From Thermoproteota archaeon (GTDB taxonomy: Archaea > Korarchaeota > Korarchaeia > Korarchaeales > Korarchaeaceae): a stretch of DNA of 41,254 nucleotides. The stretch is from the NCBI GenBank assembly GCA_027491435.1, contig JAOZFG010000036.1, positions 1 to 41,254 on the forward strand, read 5' to 3'. The position numbers were made by a program, and so were the translations under genes. Every line of letters starts with the position of its first letter. Position 1 is the stretch's first letter. The notes under the pieces are model-generated. The model ran no database searches. It saw only the letters and a program-made list of their open reading frames with translations, and was not told where the DNA came from. This document shows positions 16,045 to 25,597 of the stretch, piece after piece.

Positions 16045-17281
16045 GTAGGATTGCCTTTATAAACCTCCCCCTGTAGACGACTTCCCCCTTTATCGGAGCT
16101 CTTCTCTCAGTTACGATCAGAACAGGTGGTCTAGCCTCCTCTAACCTCCTAACAGCGTCTAGATCCATGGTCTGAACCCAATAGAGAGTCTTGGGATTTG
16201 GGACCACCAGGGTGAACCTAACAGAGAACTTCTGCACCACTTCTTTTATCTCCCTAAGCTCCTCCGGCGGTAAGCTGGGCCTTATCGAGTTTAACTGTCC
16301 CCAGGACATTGGAGCCAGGATGCCGAAGATAAGCAAAGATATGGCCAGAGCCAGCTTGACGTCCTTAACCTCGCCTACCAGCGTTCCAACCACTATTGGA
16401 GCTAGGATTGCCGTCATCAAGTCGAACCTCCACAGGAAGTTTCCGGGGATGAAGGGGAGGTTCATGAGCAACAGCGTAGTTGAGGCTGTGAGGGTAAGCC
16501 CCCTCTCAAGCCCCTTCAGCTTCAGCGAGAGTACAACGCCTGTCAAGGCTAGCACAAGGGAGTAGGCAAGGTTTACCCAGTTCCTACCTCTCCTGGGGCG
16601 ACTAAGCTTATTAGAGGACACCTGCTCCAACAAGGCAACTCCCTTGTAGGGATCTCCTCCCATGATCCCCGTGGTGAAGCCCAAGGCGAGCAGGGCCAGG
16701 GCCACAGCCAGCGGGGGGATTAGCTCCCTGGACCTAGTGTAGATTAAAAGGCCCAGGAGCAGGAGCAAGGCCACTCCGAAGTCTAAGACGTGCGTGAGAC
16801 CTGTTAGCGCTATGAAGACGGCCGACTTCCAGGAGTACCTTGAATCCCTTCTTTTCAAGGCTAAATAGGCGAAGGCTAGCGTAGAAGCTAAGAAGGTGAG
16901 GCCCATGGCGTTCTTTATCAGGTCCATGCTCATCCTTATCAGCCAGGGGTTGAAAACGTAGAAGGCCGAGGCCACGTAGCCTCCCAAGTCGTTGGTGAGC
17001 TCCCTGACCAGCAAGTACACGGGTAGAGCCCCCAAGACAGTCACCAGTATGGACCCCACCTTTATGCCGGGGGTTATGCCCAGTGGGGAGAAGGCCGCCA
17101 ACAGGTAAAAGGCCAGAGGGGGATCTGGGTAGAGCATCTCCCCCCTTTCCAGAATACTCTTCACCTGAACGTAGTAGTAGGGCCCATCAATGCCGTAGAG
17201 CAGGTCAGTGGAGAAGGCCTTAGCCTCGTAAACGAGGAAGGCCGCTGCCACTATGACCAGGACGGGAACCCACCTTCTCAT
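16028..17281 (-). CDS. GT-C-like polytopic membrane protein (putative glycosyltransferase)
   Basis: This 417-residue protein has about 9-10 membrane segments, followed by a soluble tail of about 90 residues with alternating beta/alpha character (RFTLVVPNPKTLYWVQ...PVLIVTERR). In the first external loop LYGIDGPYYYVQVKSI places an acidic residue (Asp32) shortly after the first segment, the arrangement of GT-C glycosyltransferases such as PMT/dolichyl-phosphate-sugar enzymes. The second segment is preceded by YPDPPLAFYLLAAFSPLG, another common GT-C feature. Assignment rests on topology and this motif. It lies just downstream of the giant sequon-rich secreted protein on the same strand (169-base gap), so it may glycosylate surface proteins. 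Confidence 0.7.
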   Translation of the reverse strand: MRRWVPVLVIVAAAFLVYEAKAFSTDLLYGIDGPYYYVQVKSILERGEMLYPDPPLAFYLLAAFSPLGITPGIKVGSILVTVLGALPVYLLVRELTNDLGGYVASAFYVFNPWLIRMSMDLIKNAMGLTFLASTLAFAYLALKRRDSRYSWKSAVFIALTGLTHVLDFGVALLLLLGLLIYTRSRELIPPLAVALALLALGFTTGIMGGDPYKGVALLEQVSSNKLSRPRRGRNWVNLAYSLVLALTGVVLSLKLKGLERGLTLTASTTLLLMNLPFIPGNFLWRFDLMTAILAPIVVGTLVGEVKDVKLALAISLLIFGILAPMSWGQLNSIRPSLPPEELREIKEVVQKFSVRFTLVVPNPKTLYWVQTMDLDAVRRLEEARPPVLIVTERRAPIKGEVVYRGRFIKAILPRSGP

Positions 17282-17439
17282 CGTGAAATCATAAAATGAA
17301 AGAATTAATGAATTTCTAATTGCTTAGCCTTCGGGCTTTGCTGCCTCGGCCCCCTTAAGGTCGTGTTAGACGTTGAAGTTCTTGTATTGAGCTTCCTTAA
17401 ATTTCATTTGTTTTTTATGGTAGGGGCGTTTTACCTCGC

Positions 17440-17444
17440 AAAAA
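17440..17444 (-). terminator. T-run after the giant surface protein gene
   Basis: On the minus strand a run of five T starts six bases after the stop codon of the 2672-residue ORF. It is a weak but normally placed archaeal terminator. Confidence 0.35.
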
Positions 17445-17450
17445 GATCTC

Positions 17451-20400
17451 CTATTTACCTCCTTCCTGCCACCAGAGCGGGCAGTACCCGGGCGGGTCCA
17501 CCCCCACTGTGAAGGCCTCAGTCAAGTTGTAGTTTGAGGTCCCGCAGGCAGTAGAGGAGAGTTGGTACCTTATCACGACGGTGTCGGTAGGATCTCCTGC
17601 CGGCCCCAGTGAAATTAGCCACCAGACCACCTGTCCAGAGCTTCCGGACGCTGGAGGATTGGAGTTAATTAACTCGGTTCCGTAGGGAATCACGTCATAG
17701 ACCTTTATGTAAGCTGGAGAGTCCACCAAGTTCATTACGGTTATCGTGACGTTGTTGACGCAGGGGTCGTCCTCGTAAACCTCCTTCATGACCTTAACCC
17801 CGCTGACGTAAGTTATCACCTGGGCGTCAGGCCCGAACTCTGAGGTCCCATAGCCGTCTAGGGTTGTGGTCCCAGTTATCCAGCTCCCCACGGTTAACCC
17901 GCAGCAGGCCTCAAGCCAGCCTCCAAATTCGCCTTCCGAATCTACGGTTAATTCCCCCAGGTAGTAGACTCCCTCACCGTAGTAGCTGGAGCCCTGTTGA
18001 TTTCCTACCAGGTTATCGCCTCCAGAAGTCCCGTTCACCAGGTAAACGTGCACTTTACCCCCTGCGAAGTTCGAACTTCCGGCCCCTGAACCTTCGACGT
18101 TTACGTAACCCTTAACGTAGACGTGAGTCCCGTTGAAGGCCGCCTGAGTTATCACCGGGTAGTCCACGCCGCCGTTAGGCCCGTCGCTGAGTGAGCCGTC
18201 ATTTGGAGAGACCCCATCCCCGTTGGGGTTTGCCGTTGGTGCGGTCCCGGAGAGGTCCAGGTCTATTCCAAGCTCCGTGTTGTTGAATATGGCGTTCTTA
18301 AGCAAGGTGTTGTTGAGCGTCAGCTTATCGTCCATCCTGGCCACCACTATTCCGTTGGCGTTACCGCTTATCACGTTCCCTAGAACCAGGGAGTGGTTCC
18401 CGAACACCCTTATTCCGCCGTCCTCTCCCTGGTCTGCCACCACTCCGTTATCCGTCACGTTGCAGTACTTGATCACGAACCCGCCCTTGGAGTCCCAGGA
18501 GTCGAAGCCGTAGGCTGCGTTGTGGTGCAGGTAGGAGCAGTACACGGTTACCCCTTCAGCTTCTGTCTCCACCCCTATCCCGTCCTCCACCCCCACTAGT
18601 TGACCGTTGTAGGCCACCTCGCTCTGGTTGACGGTTCCCTTCGCGTAGGGAGTTGAGAAGTGTATGCCCGTCATCCCGTTGTACATCACCAGGGACTGGA
18701 CGACGCTCACGTTGAGCAGGGCTCCCCCTCCCACGTCCTTGACCTCAACCCCGTAGTCCTCATTCCTGAGCAGGGAGCTCCCCTGAGGATCGGAGCCGTC
18801 AGCCCTCGCCCCTATAAGGCAACCTATTATGGACACATTGGTGTAGCCTGAGGCAGGTGGCGTCCTGGAGAAACCAGAGGGGACGAAAATCCCGTCTCCG
18901 TGATCCCCGGAGAAGCCGTATATGGAAAGGTTCATTATCCAGACGTCTGAAGCCTCCACAGTTATTCCGTTGTCCACGCCGTTGCCGTAGATCTCAACTT
19001 CAGGCCCGCTAACTCCGGTAAGGTAGCACTCGTCTCCTGACCCCACGATCCCATCTTCGCCAGTTCCCAAGTGGCCTGATGAGCCCAGGGTAGCTGCGTT
19101 GGTGTCGGCTACGTTTTCCGTCTGTGTGCCCCCGTCGAGCACCGTTCCGTCGTCGACTATTGAAGGCAGCGGGCCCAAAGAGGAGTTCAAAGTTATGGTC
19201 CAGTAAGAGCCGGTGAACCCGGGATCAGAGGTTGGGATCCAGAACTGGGACCTGTCTGGCCCTGATAAAGCGTTAGCGTTCACTAAGAACTGCCTTAAGG
19301 TTCCCTGAGCGTACCTAGCGTCAGGGGAGTCGTCTGAGTCCCTAGCGTTTACGATCACCTCGAAGGAGAAGGCGAAGTCAATTCCAGATACTGAGGAGGT
19401 GGCCTCGACCTTGGAGACGTGCTCGTACCTGTTATCGGAAACCGCTAGCGAGGTGTTCCAGAAGTCGCTGACCTGGGGGTTCACCCCTCCCATCTTCTTG
19501 GAGCACGAGAGGGAGCCTGCGTAGTCACAGCCGTAGGTCTGATCTGCCCACACCTGATCCCATGTGTAGCTCGGGTTCAGTGGCCTGGAGCTCCTCACGT
19601 CCCTGGAGTTAACCACCACGAAGTAGGTTCCAGGCCCGGGAATACAGGCGCTGTAGCTCCCGTCCGCTAGGGTGACGGTTAAGCTGGTGAAGGTATCGCC
19701 GTCGTCCAGGAGGCCGTCGCCGTCGTCCTTATATACTCTTATCCCGACGCCCCCAGTTCCGGGTTCCCCGGCCTCCACTACCCCATCCCCATCTAAATCC
19801 TCGTAAATCTTTCCGGAGATTTGGAGGGGGGCCACTTCCTCGGCGCATACCCTGCTAACAGGCGGCGGGTCCACGTACTTAGCTATTGGATAGGCCCCCT
19901 CACTCTCTACAGCTACCCAGAAGACGTCCTCAGTCACGTGCCTAGTCCCCCCTTCATAATCACTGGATGAGTAGACTGAGTGGGTGTAATCCTCCTCCAC
20001 AGCTACCTGAAAGCCAGTAGTGCCCAAGTTCCTGTACCTAAGCTCAGAGTTGTGGCCGCCGTCGTAGCTGCCATACCCAAGTATTAGAATGGGAGCGTTG
20101 TTGAAGGTCTGCGTGAATGACGCTGTATACCAGCCATTGCCAATGCCCCTGACGGCGTCGTACGCTACACCTATCTCGTAGGGGACTGGAGATGGGTCAT
20201 TAGTGAACCTGGGCAACCTCCCTACCCTGGCTTGATCCAGAGCGTCCCTCTGGAAAGCTATCCAGGCCACGGTCTCTGGGGTGGACCTCTGGGCGGAGTT
20301 GTCGTACTCCTCCTCTAAGGCCAGTTGAAATATCCCGTCGTAATCCCTAAGGTAGCGCTCTCTCGTCTTGACGAACCTAGCCTGTTGGGAGATGTCGTTA

Positions 20401-23400
20401 GAAGTCATTGGCTGCGATATGACGATGGGATCGACGGGGTAATCGAGGCTCACCTGAAGGTTTACCCAGACGTTTGAAACCCGGGCCCCTACGGTAGCTG
20501 TGGTCTCGAACTTGTGGGCCTCAATCCTAGTCCCGTCCAAGAACTGGTAGGTGCCCTCGTTCAACACTATGACGCCGACCGTCTCAGATAGATGTACGTT
20601 GTCCCTGAGGCTAGGCTCTATCACCCTAACCTGCATTGATGTGGAGGTCACGTCCCTTATCCTGATAACGGCACTATGTCCCCCGTTATAGCTGAGGAAC
20701 TGGGCCACGATCACGGGGTTCTCATAGGATTTGTAGAAGGTCAGGGCGTCCCAGGTCCAGGTGCTCGGGTCGTTCCCGTCCTCACCCGTAGAGATTGTGT
20801 TGGTTGTGGTCACCTTCCTGAACTCTATGAAGTCCATGGTGGCGTCCATGTCGCTGACCGCTGAAGCCTCTGGGTTGCCGTAGTACATGAACACGGGCAC
20901 TTCCCACCTGGCGTAAAGCCTTGGGACCTTAACCCAGATTACGCTCTCGCCTGAGGTGTCCCATCTCTCAATCCAGTAGTTCAGCTCAACCAGGGAAGAG
21001 GAGGACCAGTCGTACCAGACAAAGCGCAGGTCATCGCCGTTGGCGCTCACCTTGGAGTAGTCGAACCAACTCGAGTCCAGAACCACCCTTATCTGATAAT
21101 CTGAGAGATCCCGCTCGCTGAACACGTTAACAAGTCTCCTGTACTGCCACGAGGAGTCCCACCATCCGGTGACTATGAGCCTGTGCCTCTCGTTGTTCTC
21201 GTCGTTCAAGTCGTTGTAGGGGTTAGAGGTGTCTGGATCTAACAGCCTCGCTGATATGTTGAAAGTCCCTACGACGTATATGGGCTCATCAAACGAGACT
21301 GTAACCTCCACGCTGTCCCCCGCTGGCACTGTAGTGTCCTGATAGCCCTCCCTGAAGCTAGTTTGGTTGTAAACCCTGACTAGAACTCTAACAACGTCTG
21401 AGTCCGTGTCTCCCCAGTTGGTTAAGTTCACCCTAACCTCGGAGATCGCCCCTCCACAGAGGAAGCTCCCGCAGGGCGAGGGCACTTCTATTCCAGTGAC
21501 GTCCACGTCAACCCCTGACGTGACGACCCTAAACGTCTGCACGTCGCTCACCACGTACCCGTTGTCGAAGTCAGGCGGCTGGCCGGCCCAGACCATAAGC
21601 CTGTAGATCCCGTACTGTTCAGCTGTCCAGTCGGCTGTGTAAACGGCGTAATCGGTGTATGAGGTTGAGTAGGTGAAGGTTAAGGTTGTCTGGTTGACCC
21701 AGTCGGCTCCGTTCCACCTCTGAACCACTCCGTACATGGTATTGCCGGCTCCCGACTCAAGGTACTGGCCTACGTCGCTCTGAACCTGGAAGGTGACCGT
21801 ATCCCCCTCGGAGTAAATGGACTCGGGGTAACCGGCGGCGGTGTCGGCTGGCTCAACTATGTTTATCCCGAAGCCCTGGGCCGTACCAACGGAGGCTGAG
21901 GTGATGAACCATTCGGCATCGTCCAACTTGATCCAAGTTTTGTACCAACTATCAGAGTAGTGCCTTATAGTTATTCTAACCTGGGCGTTGCTCCCAGCGT
22001 AATCACTGAGGTTTATTCTAACTAGCCTCCAACCCTCGTCAGAGTAATTCCCGTACCCCAAATAATTCTGATCCCTGCCGAACCCGTAGTAGTTGGTCTC
22101 AGGGTCAACCAGTATGTGCCCATCGTCGTTATCTACGTACTCGGGCCTCACGTTAGTTCCGTTCACGTACACCCTTACGTAGTCGTAGGCGTCATTCTGA
22201 GCCTTGGTGTCCCAACCCTGCAGGCAGAAGTAGAAGTCGAAGTAGCCGCCTGAGGCCGGGACGTAGACCACCCTCTCCACGTAAACTTCTTCATGGACTC
22301 CGGAAGACCCGTCCTCCGAGTTATCCCTGTAGCCCAGCAGGAAGTAATAGTTGCCCGTCCTAGGCGTGTTATCCACGTTGGCAGTTCCGTCGTTGGGGTC
22401 GCTTACGCTTACTGTGGTCCCCTCACCTGAAAGCGGATGAATCTCCCTGTTCTCCCCTCCACCAGTGTTGATGGAGCCTGAGGTCCACCCAGGCGGATTG
22501 ACGTCACCAGGAGAGGAGTGCTCAAAGTTCCCATTGATCACGTTGGTCCAAGCCGGCTTCGCCCCGTTCTCAACTATGTCAAAATAAATGAAGTAGGTGG
22601 CGACGTCGCTCTCGAGTATGAACTTAACTTCCCCCTTACCATCGTTTAACGCGTCCGTGGCCCCCTCGTATATTACATCGTTAAACTCTTGGTAAGTTAG
22701 CAGGTTGCCGTAGACGTCAACCACCCTGACTGAGTTCTCGTCGAAGTCCCCGGTCACGCCGAGGATTTCAAGTAAAGAGTTGAATTTGACGTCCACCTTG
22801 GCAGTCTTCCCCTTCTCAGGGGAGTTAACGGTCACCTCAACCCTGTAGTGCCAGTCGTAGCCAACGCCCACTCCGTCTGGATCCCACCACTTGGGGTCGG
22901 CCAGGCTTATCTCAACGGGGGCTGGGTCCGTGTATATTATCAGGAAGGGCCCCTCGAAGAAGGTTATAGTCCCGGGAGGGGCCTTAACCCTGACCACGGC
23001 CTTATCTTCGGGGACAGCGTAGACTATCCTTATCCACTCGCCACCTGCCTTCTTCGGTATAACCTTCACCGAGTTCCCCGAGTAGACGACCTCAGCAGGG
23101 AAGGAAGACCTCTCGCCCTCGGGGGCCTCTAAGACCTCCTTCACGTACCTCCCATCCCCTAGGCTTATCCAGCCTCTCTCCTTGGGTGGGTTGCTCGCCT
23201 CCCTCACTAAGAGCTTCCATGAGGAGCCTGAGAGGCTAACAGCTCCTATCTCCTTTGGCGGAGGTCTTTCAGGCACCTTTTTGTAAATTACAGTGACCTC
23301 CCCTCCGCCCACCACGTAGGCGACCACCTTATCCCCTAAGGACTTCCAGTGAACTAGGACCCCTCCCTTAACCTGAACGTCCTTTGGGACCCCCTTAACT

Positions 23401-25469
23401 GGAATTACAACCCTGGCGGCTCCCTCGTAATCCAAGGACGCAACCCCCACCCCGACCTTGGCCTTAACCTTTGCAGGGAGCTTCAAGTTGGGCAACCTAA
23501 CCTCCATGACCCTGCTGGCCTCCAAGACGCACCGCTTTAACCTAAGGCCGAACTCGCACAGGTTTACCTTCTGACCCGGGAAGATGAGCAGGTAGGAGTC
23601 TCCTGTTCTCACGTCTAGGAATTGACTGAACACTTTAACCCTCTTCTCCACTCCATCGGCCCTCACGACGACCTCATCGGTAAGGGGAACCATCACTTTC
23701 CCTTTACTGAGTCGGTAGGCCTTCCCCTTGACCAGCACCTCCGCCTCAGTCGGCCCCCTAACGGCCCACCAGGCCTTGACCATCACCTTGTCCCCGACCA
23801 AGGCGGCCACTACGTGTAACTCGTCGACGATGAAGGAGACGGATGCGCCCCCAGCAATTAGCCTGTACTTCCCAGGTTTAAGCCTCAGTTTGGCTATGGA
23901 TTCTCCGTCTCTCCTGTGGAAATTAACCTCCTTCTTTTCGGGCATCAGTACCCCCTTATCAACGGGAGGGGAGGCATGTATCACCACCTCTTCCTGAGCT
24001 AGGTAGACCTCCTTGTCGGTCCAAAGCTCGACCTCAGGCCTGGACACCTCGAAGGATACCTGAACCCCTACCTCCAGCCCCCTCTCGTCAATCACCCTGA
24101 GGCTGCCCCTGTACTTCCCAGGAGGCAGCTCTACGGACCCAACCCCAGATGTCAGGTTAAAGGCCCAAGCCTTCTCTCCAACCTTCAGCTCCGCTGACCC
24201 GTTAACCCCCTTCCCGGTCAGGTAGTCCTTCACCTCCACAGTCAACAGGGGGCCATTAACCCTGTAGCTCACGTTAAGGAAGGTCACCGTGAAGTTCTTC
24301 TCCTCCTTAACTCCGTAGCAGGCTCCAATTACCGTGTAATTCCCCAGTTCCACGGCCTCCTTCAAAGGAAGGCCGAACCTCCAGATCGAACCCTCTCGCT
24401 TAAGCCAGCCCTTTAGCTCCCTTCCGGAGGGAGTTCTAAAAGTTACGTTAGGCTCCCCGTGACACGTGAGCTTCCCCCTTACCTCATCTCCTGGCAGGTA
24501 ATACTTTGACTCCAGCGTTAGGTTCAGGTCGCCGGAGGCGTTGATGGTGAAGGAACCGCTGCCCTGAACCCCGTCCCTGTCCACAACCTCCACCACCGCG
24601 TCGTAACTTCCAGGCGTTAAATTCAGGTTTATGAGGGCCTCTCCAGTGAAGTTGAAGTTTAGCACCTCCCCGTTGACCTTTAAAACCCCCTTGCCCGAGA
24701 CGGGCTCCCCGGTCACGTAGTCCCTAACTCTAATAAGCAAGGAGGGGCCTTTCCGCTCCACGCTCACGTTTAGGGTTGTGTACCAAAATGGGAGGGCAGC
24801 TGACGTGTTCTCCAGGTACGCCTTAATCAAGTACTTCCCCAGAGGGATGGTTTTCAGCCTTACCTTCACCTTCCTCTCAGGCTTAAGCTCTATCGACCCT
24901 AAGGGGGTGAACAGCGTTACCTTCCTGGGTTTCTGGCTGAACTCGACGTCGAAGGATTCCCAGGGATTGAACCTCTCCTTAGGCAAGGTTATGTTGGGCC
25001 CCGCCTCCACCGAAACCTGCTTGCTCGACCTAAGCCCTAAGTATTCGGTAGACACAGTTAGGGTGTGATTTCCGGGCGTTAGGTTTAGTGGAATCCTCCC
25101 TGTGACCCCCTTGTAGAGAAGGGCTCCCCCCTCTAGCACCGTGACGTTGGCCTTGACCTCCCCCTTCGACGTCTCAACCCTGACGTGTAAGTCCCCATCC
25201 CAGCTGACGCTTAAGTTAAGGACCTCAACTGCGAACTCGTACTGAGTTCCGTTCACCACAAGCACGTAGCGGCCTGGCTTCAGGTTACCCAAGGTTACAG
25301 GACAACTCACGTTTAGGGCCTTTCCATCGATCAAAAGGGTTGCGCTGGTGCAATTGACTGGTAAAGTTGATCCAGGAGAAAACACGCCTAGGAATTTTGG
25401 AGGGGCTGAAACTACCGGGTGAGGCGTTAACAGGAGCGTTAGCAGCAGTAACAGGCCCCTCCTCCTCAA
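17451..25469 (-). CDS. Giant secreted mosaic surface protein (Ig-like, CARDB, DUF2341, lectin-like, SdrD-B, beta-helix, DUF11-like)
   Basis: This is a 2672-residue secreted protein. A signal peptide covers about residues 1-22 (basic, poly-Leu, ending VVSA). Three Ig-like units of about 160 residues span about 80-560. An adhesin-like module starts near 870 (YDWHYRVEVTVNSPEKG), then a jelly-roll/CBM-like domain (975-1185), an Ig/PKD-like part, a CARDB-like domain (1310-1430), DUF2341 (1433-1530, WWDSSWQYRRLVNV), three H-type-lectin-like repeats (1560-1865), an SdrD-B-like domain (1880-1955), a right-handed beta-helix with a GTLRQFLVNAN leader (2040-2420), a GPN...NGTSGGD...TSEFG module (2430-2545) and a DUF11-like domain (2546-2636). 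There is no C-terminal membrane span or sorting motif; the end is polar. It starts at TTG 25469 after AGGTGAG, and no ATG precedes the mature part. N-glycosylation sequons are dense, about 20 in the first 450 residues. A role in adhesion or as a cell-surface layer is inferred. Confidence 0.85.
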   Translation of the reverse strand: MRRRGLLLLLTLLLTPHPVVSAPPKFLGVFSPGSTLPVNCTSATLLIDGKALNVSCPVTLGNLKPGRYVLVVNGTQYEFAVEVLNLSVSWDGDLHVRVETSKGEVKANVTVLEGGALLYKGVTGRIPLNLTPGNHTLTVSTEYLGLRSSKQVSVEAGPNITLPKERFNPWESFDVEFSQKPRKVTLFTPLGSIELKPERKVKVRLKTIPLGKYLIKAYLENTSAALPFWYTTLNVSVERKGPSLLIRVRDYVTGEPVSGKGVLKVNGEVLNFNFTGEALINLNLTPGSYDAVVEVVDRDGVQGSGSFTINASGDLNLTLESKYYLPGDEVRGKLTCHGEPNVTFRTPSGRELKGWLKREGSIWRFGLPLKEAVELGNYTVIGACYGVKEEKNFTVTFLNVSYRVNGPLLTVEVKDYLTGKGVNGSAELKVGEKAWAFNLTSGVGSVELPPGKYRGSLRVIDERGLEVGVQVSFEVSRPEVELWTDKEVYLAQEEVVIHASPPVDKGVLMPEKKEVNFHRRDGESIAKLRLKPGKYRLIAGGASVSFIVDELHVVAALVGDKVMVKAWWAVRGPTEAEVLVKGKAYRLSKGKVMVPLTDEVVVRADGVEKRVKVFSQFLDVRTGDSYLLIFPGQKVNLCEFGLRLKRCVLEASRVMEVRLPNLKLPAKVKAKVGVGVASLDYEGAARVVIPVKGVPKDVQVKGGVLVHWKSLGDKVVAYVVGGGEVTVIYKKVPERPPPKEIGAVSLSGSSWKLLVREASNPPKERGWISLGDGRYVKEVLEAPEGERSSFPAEVVYSGNSVKVIPKKAGGEWIRIVYAVPEDKAVVRVKAPPGTITFFEGPFLIIYTDPAPVEISLADPKWWDPDGVGVGYDWHYRVEVTVNSPEKGKTAKVDVKFNSLLEILGVTGDFDENSVRVVDVYGNLLTYQEFNDVIYEGATDALNDGKGEVKFILESDVATYFIYFDIVENGAKPAWTNVINGNFEHSSPGDVNPPGWTSGSINTGGGENREIHPLSGEGTTVSVSDPNDGTANVDNTPRTGNYYFLLGYRDNSEDGSSGVHEEVYVERVVYVPASGGYFDFYFCLQGWDTKAQNDAYDYVRVYVNGTNVRPEYVDNDDGHILVDPETNYYGFGRDQNYLGYGNYSDEGWRLVRINLSDYAGSNAQVRITIRHYSDSWYKTWIKLDDAEWFITSASVGTAQGFGINIVEPADTAAGYPESIYSEGDTVTFQVQSDVGQYLESGAGNTMYGVVQRWNGADWVNQTTLTFTYSTSYTDYAVYTADWTAEQYGIYRLMVWAGQPPDFDNGYVVSDVQTFRVVTSGVDVDVTGIEVPSPCGSFLCGGAISEVRVNLTNWGDTDSDVVRVLVRVYNQTSFREGYQDTTVPAGDSVEVTVSFDEPIYVVGTFNISARLLDPDTSNPYNDLNDENNERHRLIVTGWWDSSWQYRRLVNVFSERDLSDYQIRVVLDSSWFDYSKVSANGDDLRFVWYDWSSSSLVELNYWIERWDTSGESVIWVKVPRLYARWEVPVFMYYGNPEASAVSDMDATMDFIEFRKVTTTNTISTGEDGNDPSTWTWDALTFYKSYENPVIVAQFLSYNGGHSAVIRIRDVTSTSMQVRVIEPSLRDNVHLSETVGVIVLNEGTYQFLDGTRIEAHKFETTATVGARVSNVWVNLQVSLDYPVDPIVISQPMTSNDISQQARFVKTRERYLRDYDGIFQLALEEEYDNSAQRSTPETVAWIAFQRDALDQARVGRLPRFTNDPSPVPYEIGVAYDAVRGIGNGWYTASFTQTFNNAPILILGYGSYDGGHNSELRYRNLGTTGFQVAVEEDYTHSVYSSSDYEGGTRHVTEDVFWVAVESEGAYPIAKYVDPPPVSRVCAEEVAPLQISGKIYEDLDGDGVVEAGEPGTGGVGIRVYKDDGDGLLDDGDTFTSLTVTLADGSYSACIPGPGTYFVVVNSRDVRSSRPLNPSYTWDQVWADQTYGCDYAGSLSCSKKMGGVNPQVSDFWNTSLAVSDNRYEHVSKVEATSSVSGIDFAFSFEVIVNARDSDDSPDARYAQGTLRQFLVNANALSGPDRSQFWIPTSDPGFTGSYWTITLNSSLGPLPSIVDDGTVLDGGTQTENVADTNAATLGSSGHLGTGEDGIVGSGDECYLTGVSGPEVEIYGNGVDNGITVEASDVWIMNLSIYGFSGDHGDGIFVPSGFSRTPPASGYTNVSIIGCLIGARADGSDPQGSSLLRNEDYGVEVKDVGGGALLNVSVVQSLVMYNGMTGIHFSTPYAKGTVNQSEVAYNGQLVGVEDGIGVETEAEGVTVYCSYLHHNAAYGFDSWDSKGGFVIKYCNVTDNGVVADQGEDGGIRVFGNHSLVLGNVISGNANGIVVARMDDKLTLNNTLLKNAIFNNTELGIDLDLSGTAPTANPNGDGVSPNDGSLSDGPNGGVDYPVITQAAFNGTHVYVKGYVNVEGSGAGSSNFAGGKVHVYLVNGTSGGDNLVGNQQGSSYYGEGVYYLGELTVDSEGEFGGWLEACCGLTVGSWITGTTTLDGYGTSEFGPDAQVITYVSGVKVMKEVYEDDPCVNNVTITVMNLVDSPAYIKVYDVIPYGTELINSNPPASGSSGQVVWWLISLGPAGDPTDTVVIRYQLSSTACGTSNYNLTEAFTVGVDPPGYCPLWWQEGGK

Positions 25470-25597
25470 ACTCTCACCTAACTTCCCGTTTAATTGTTAA
25501 ACATACTATTTACCTTATGTTCTCGTGATATTTGCAAGAAATGAACTTATAAGGCTTCTAAGACGAGGTCCAAACGCCCCACCTGAAATCGTTTCAC

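Noticed and set aside
17864-25068. Several plus-strand ORFs of 60-96 codons opposite the giant gene
   Set aside because: They follow the codon structure of the minus-strand gene and have no start signals; antisense shadows of a GC-rich long gene.
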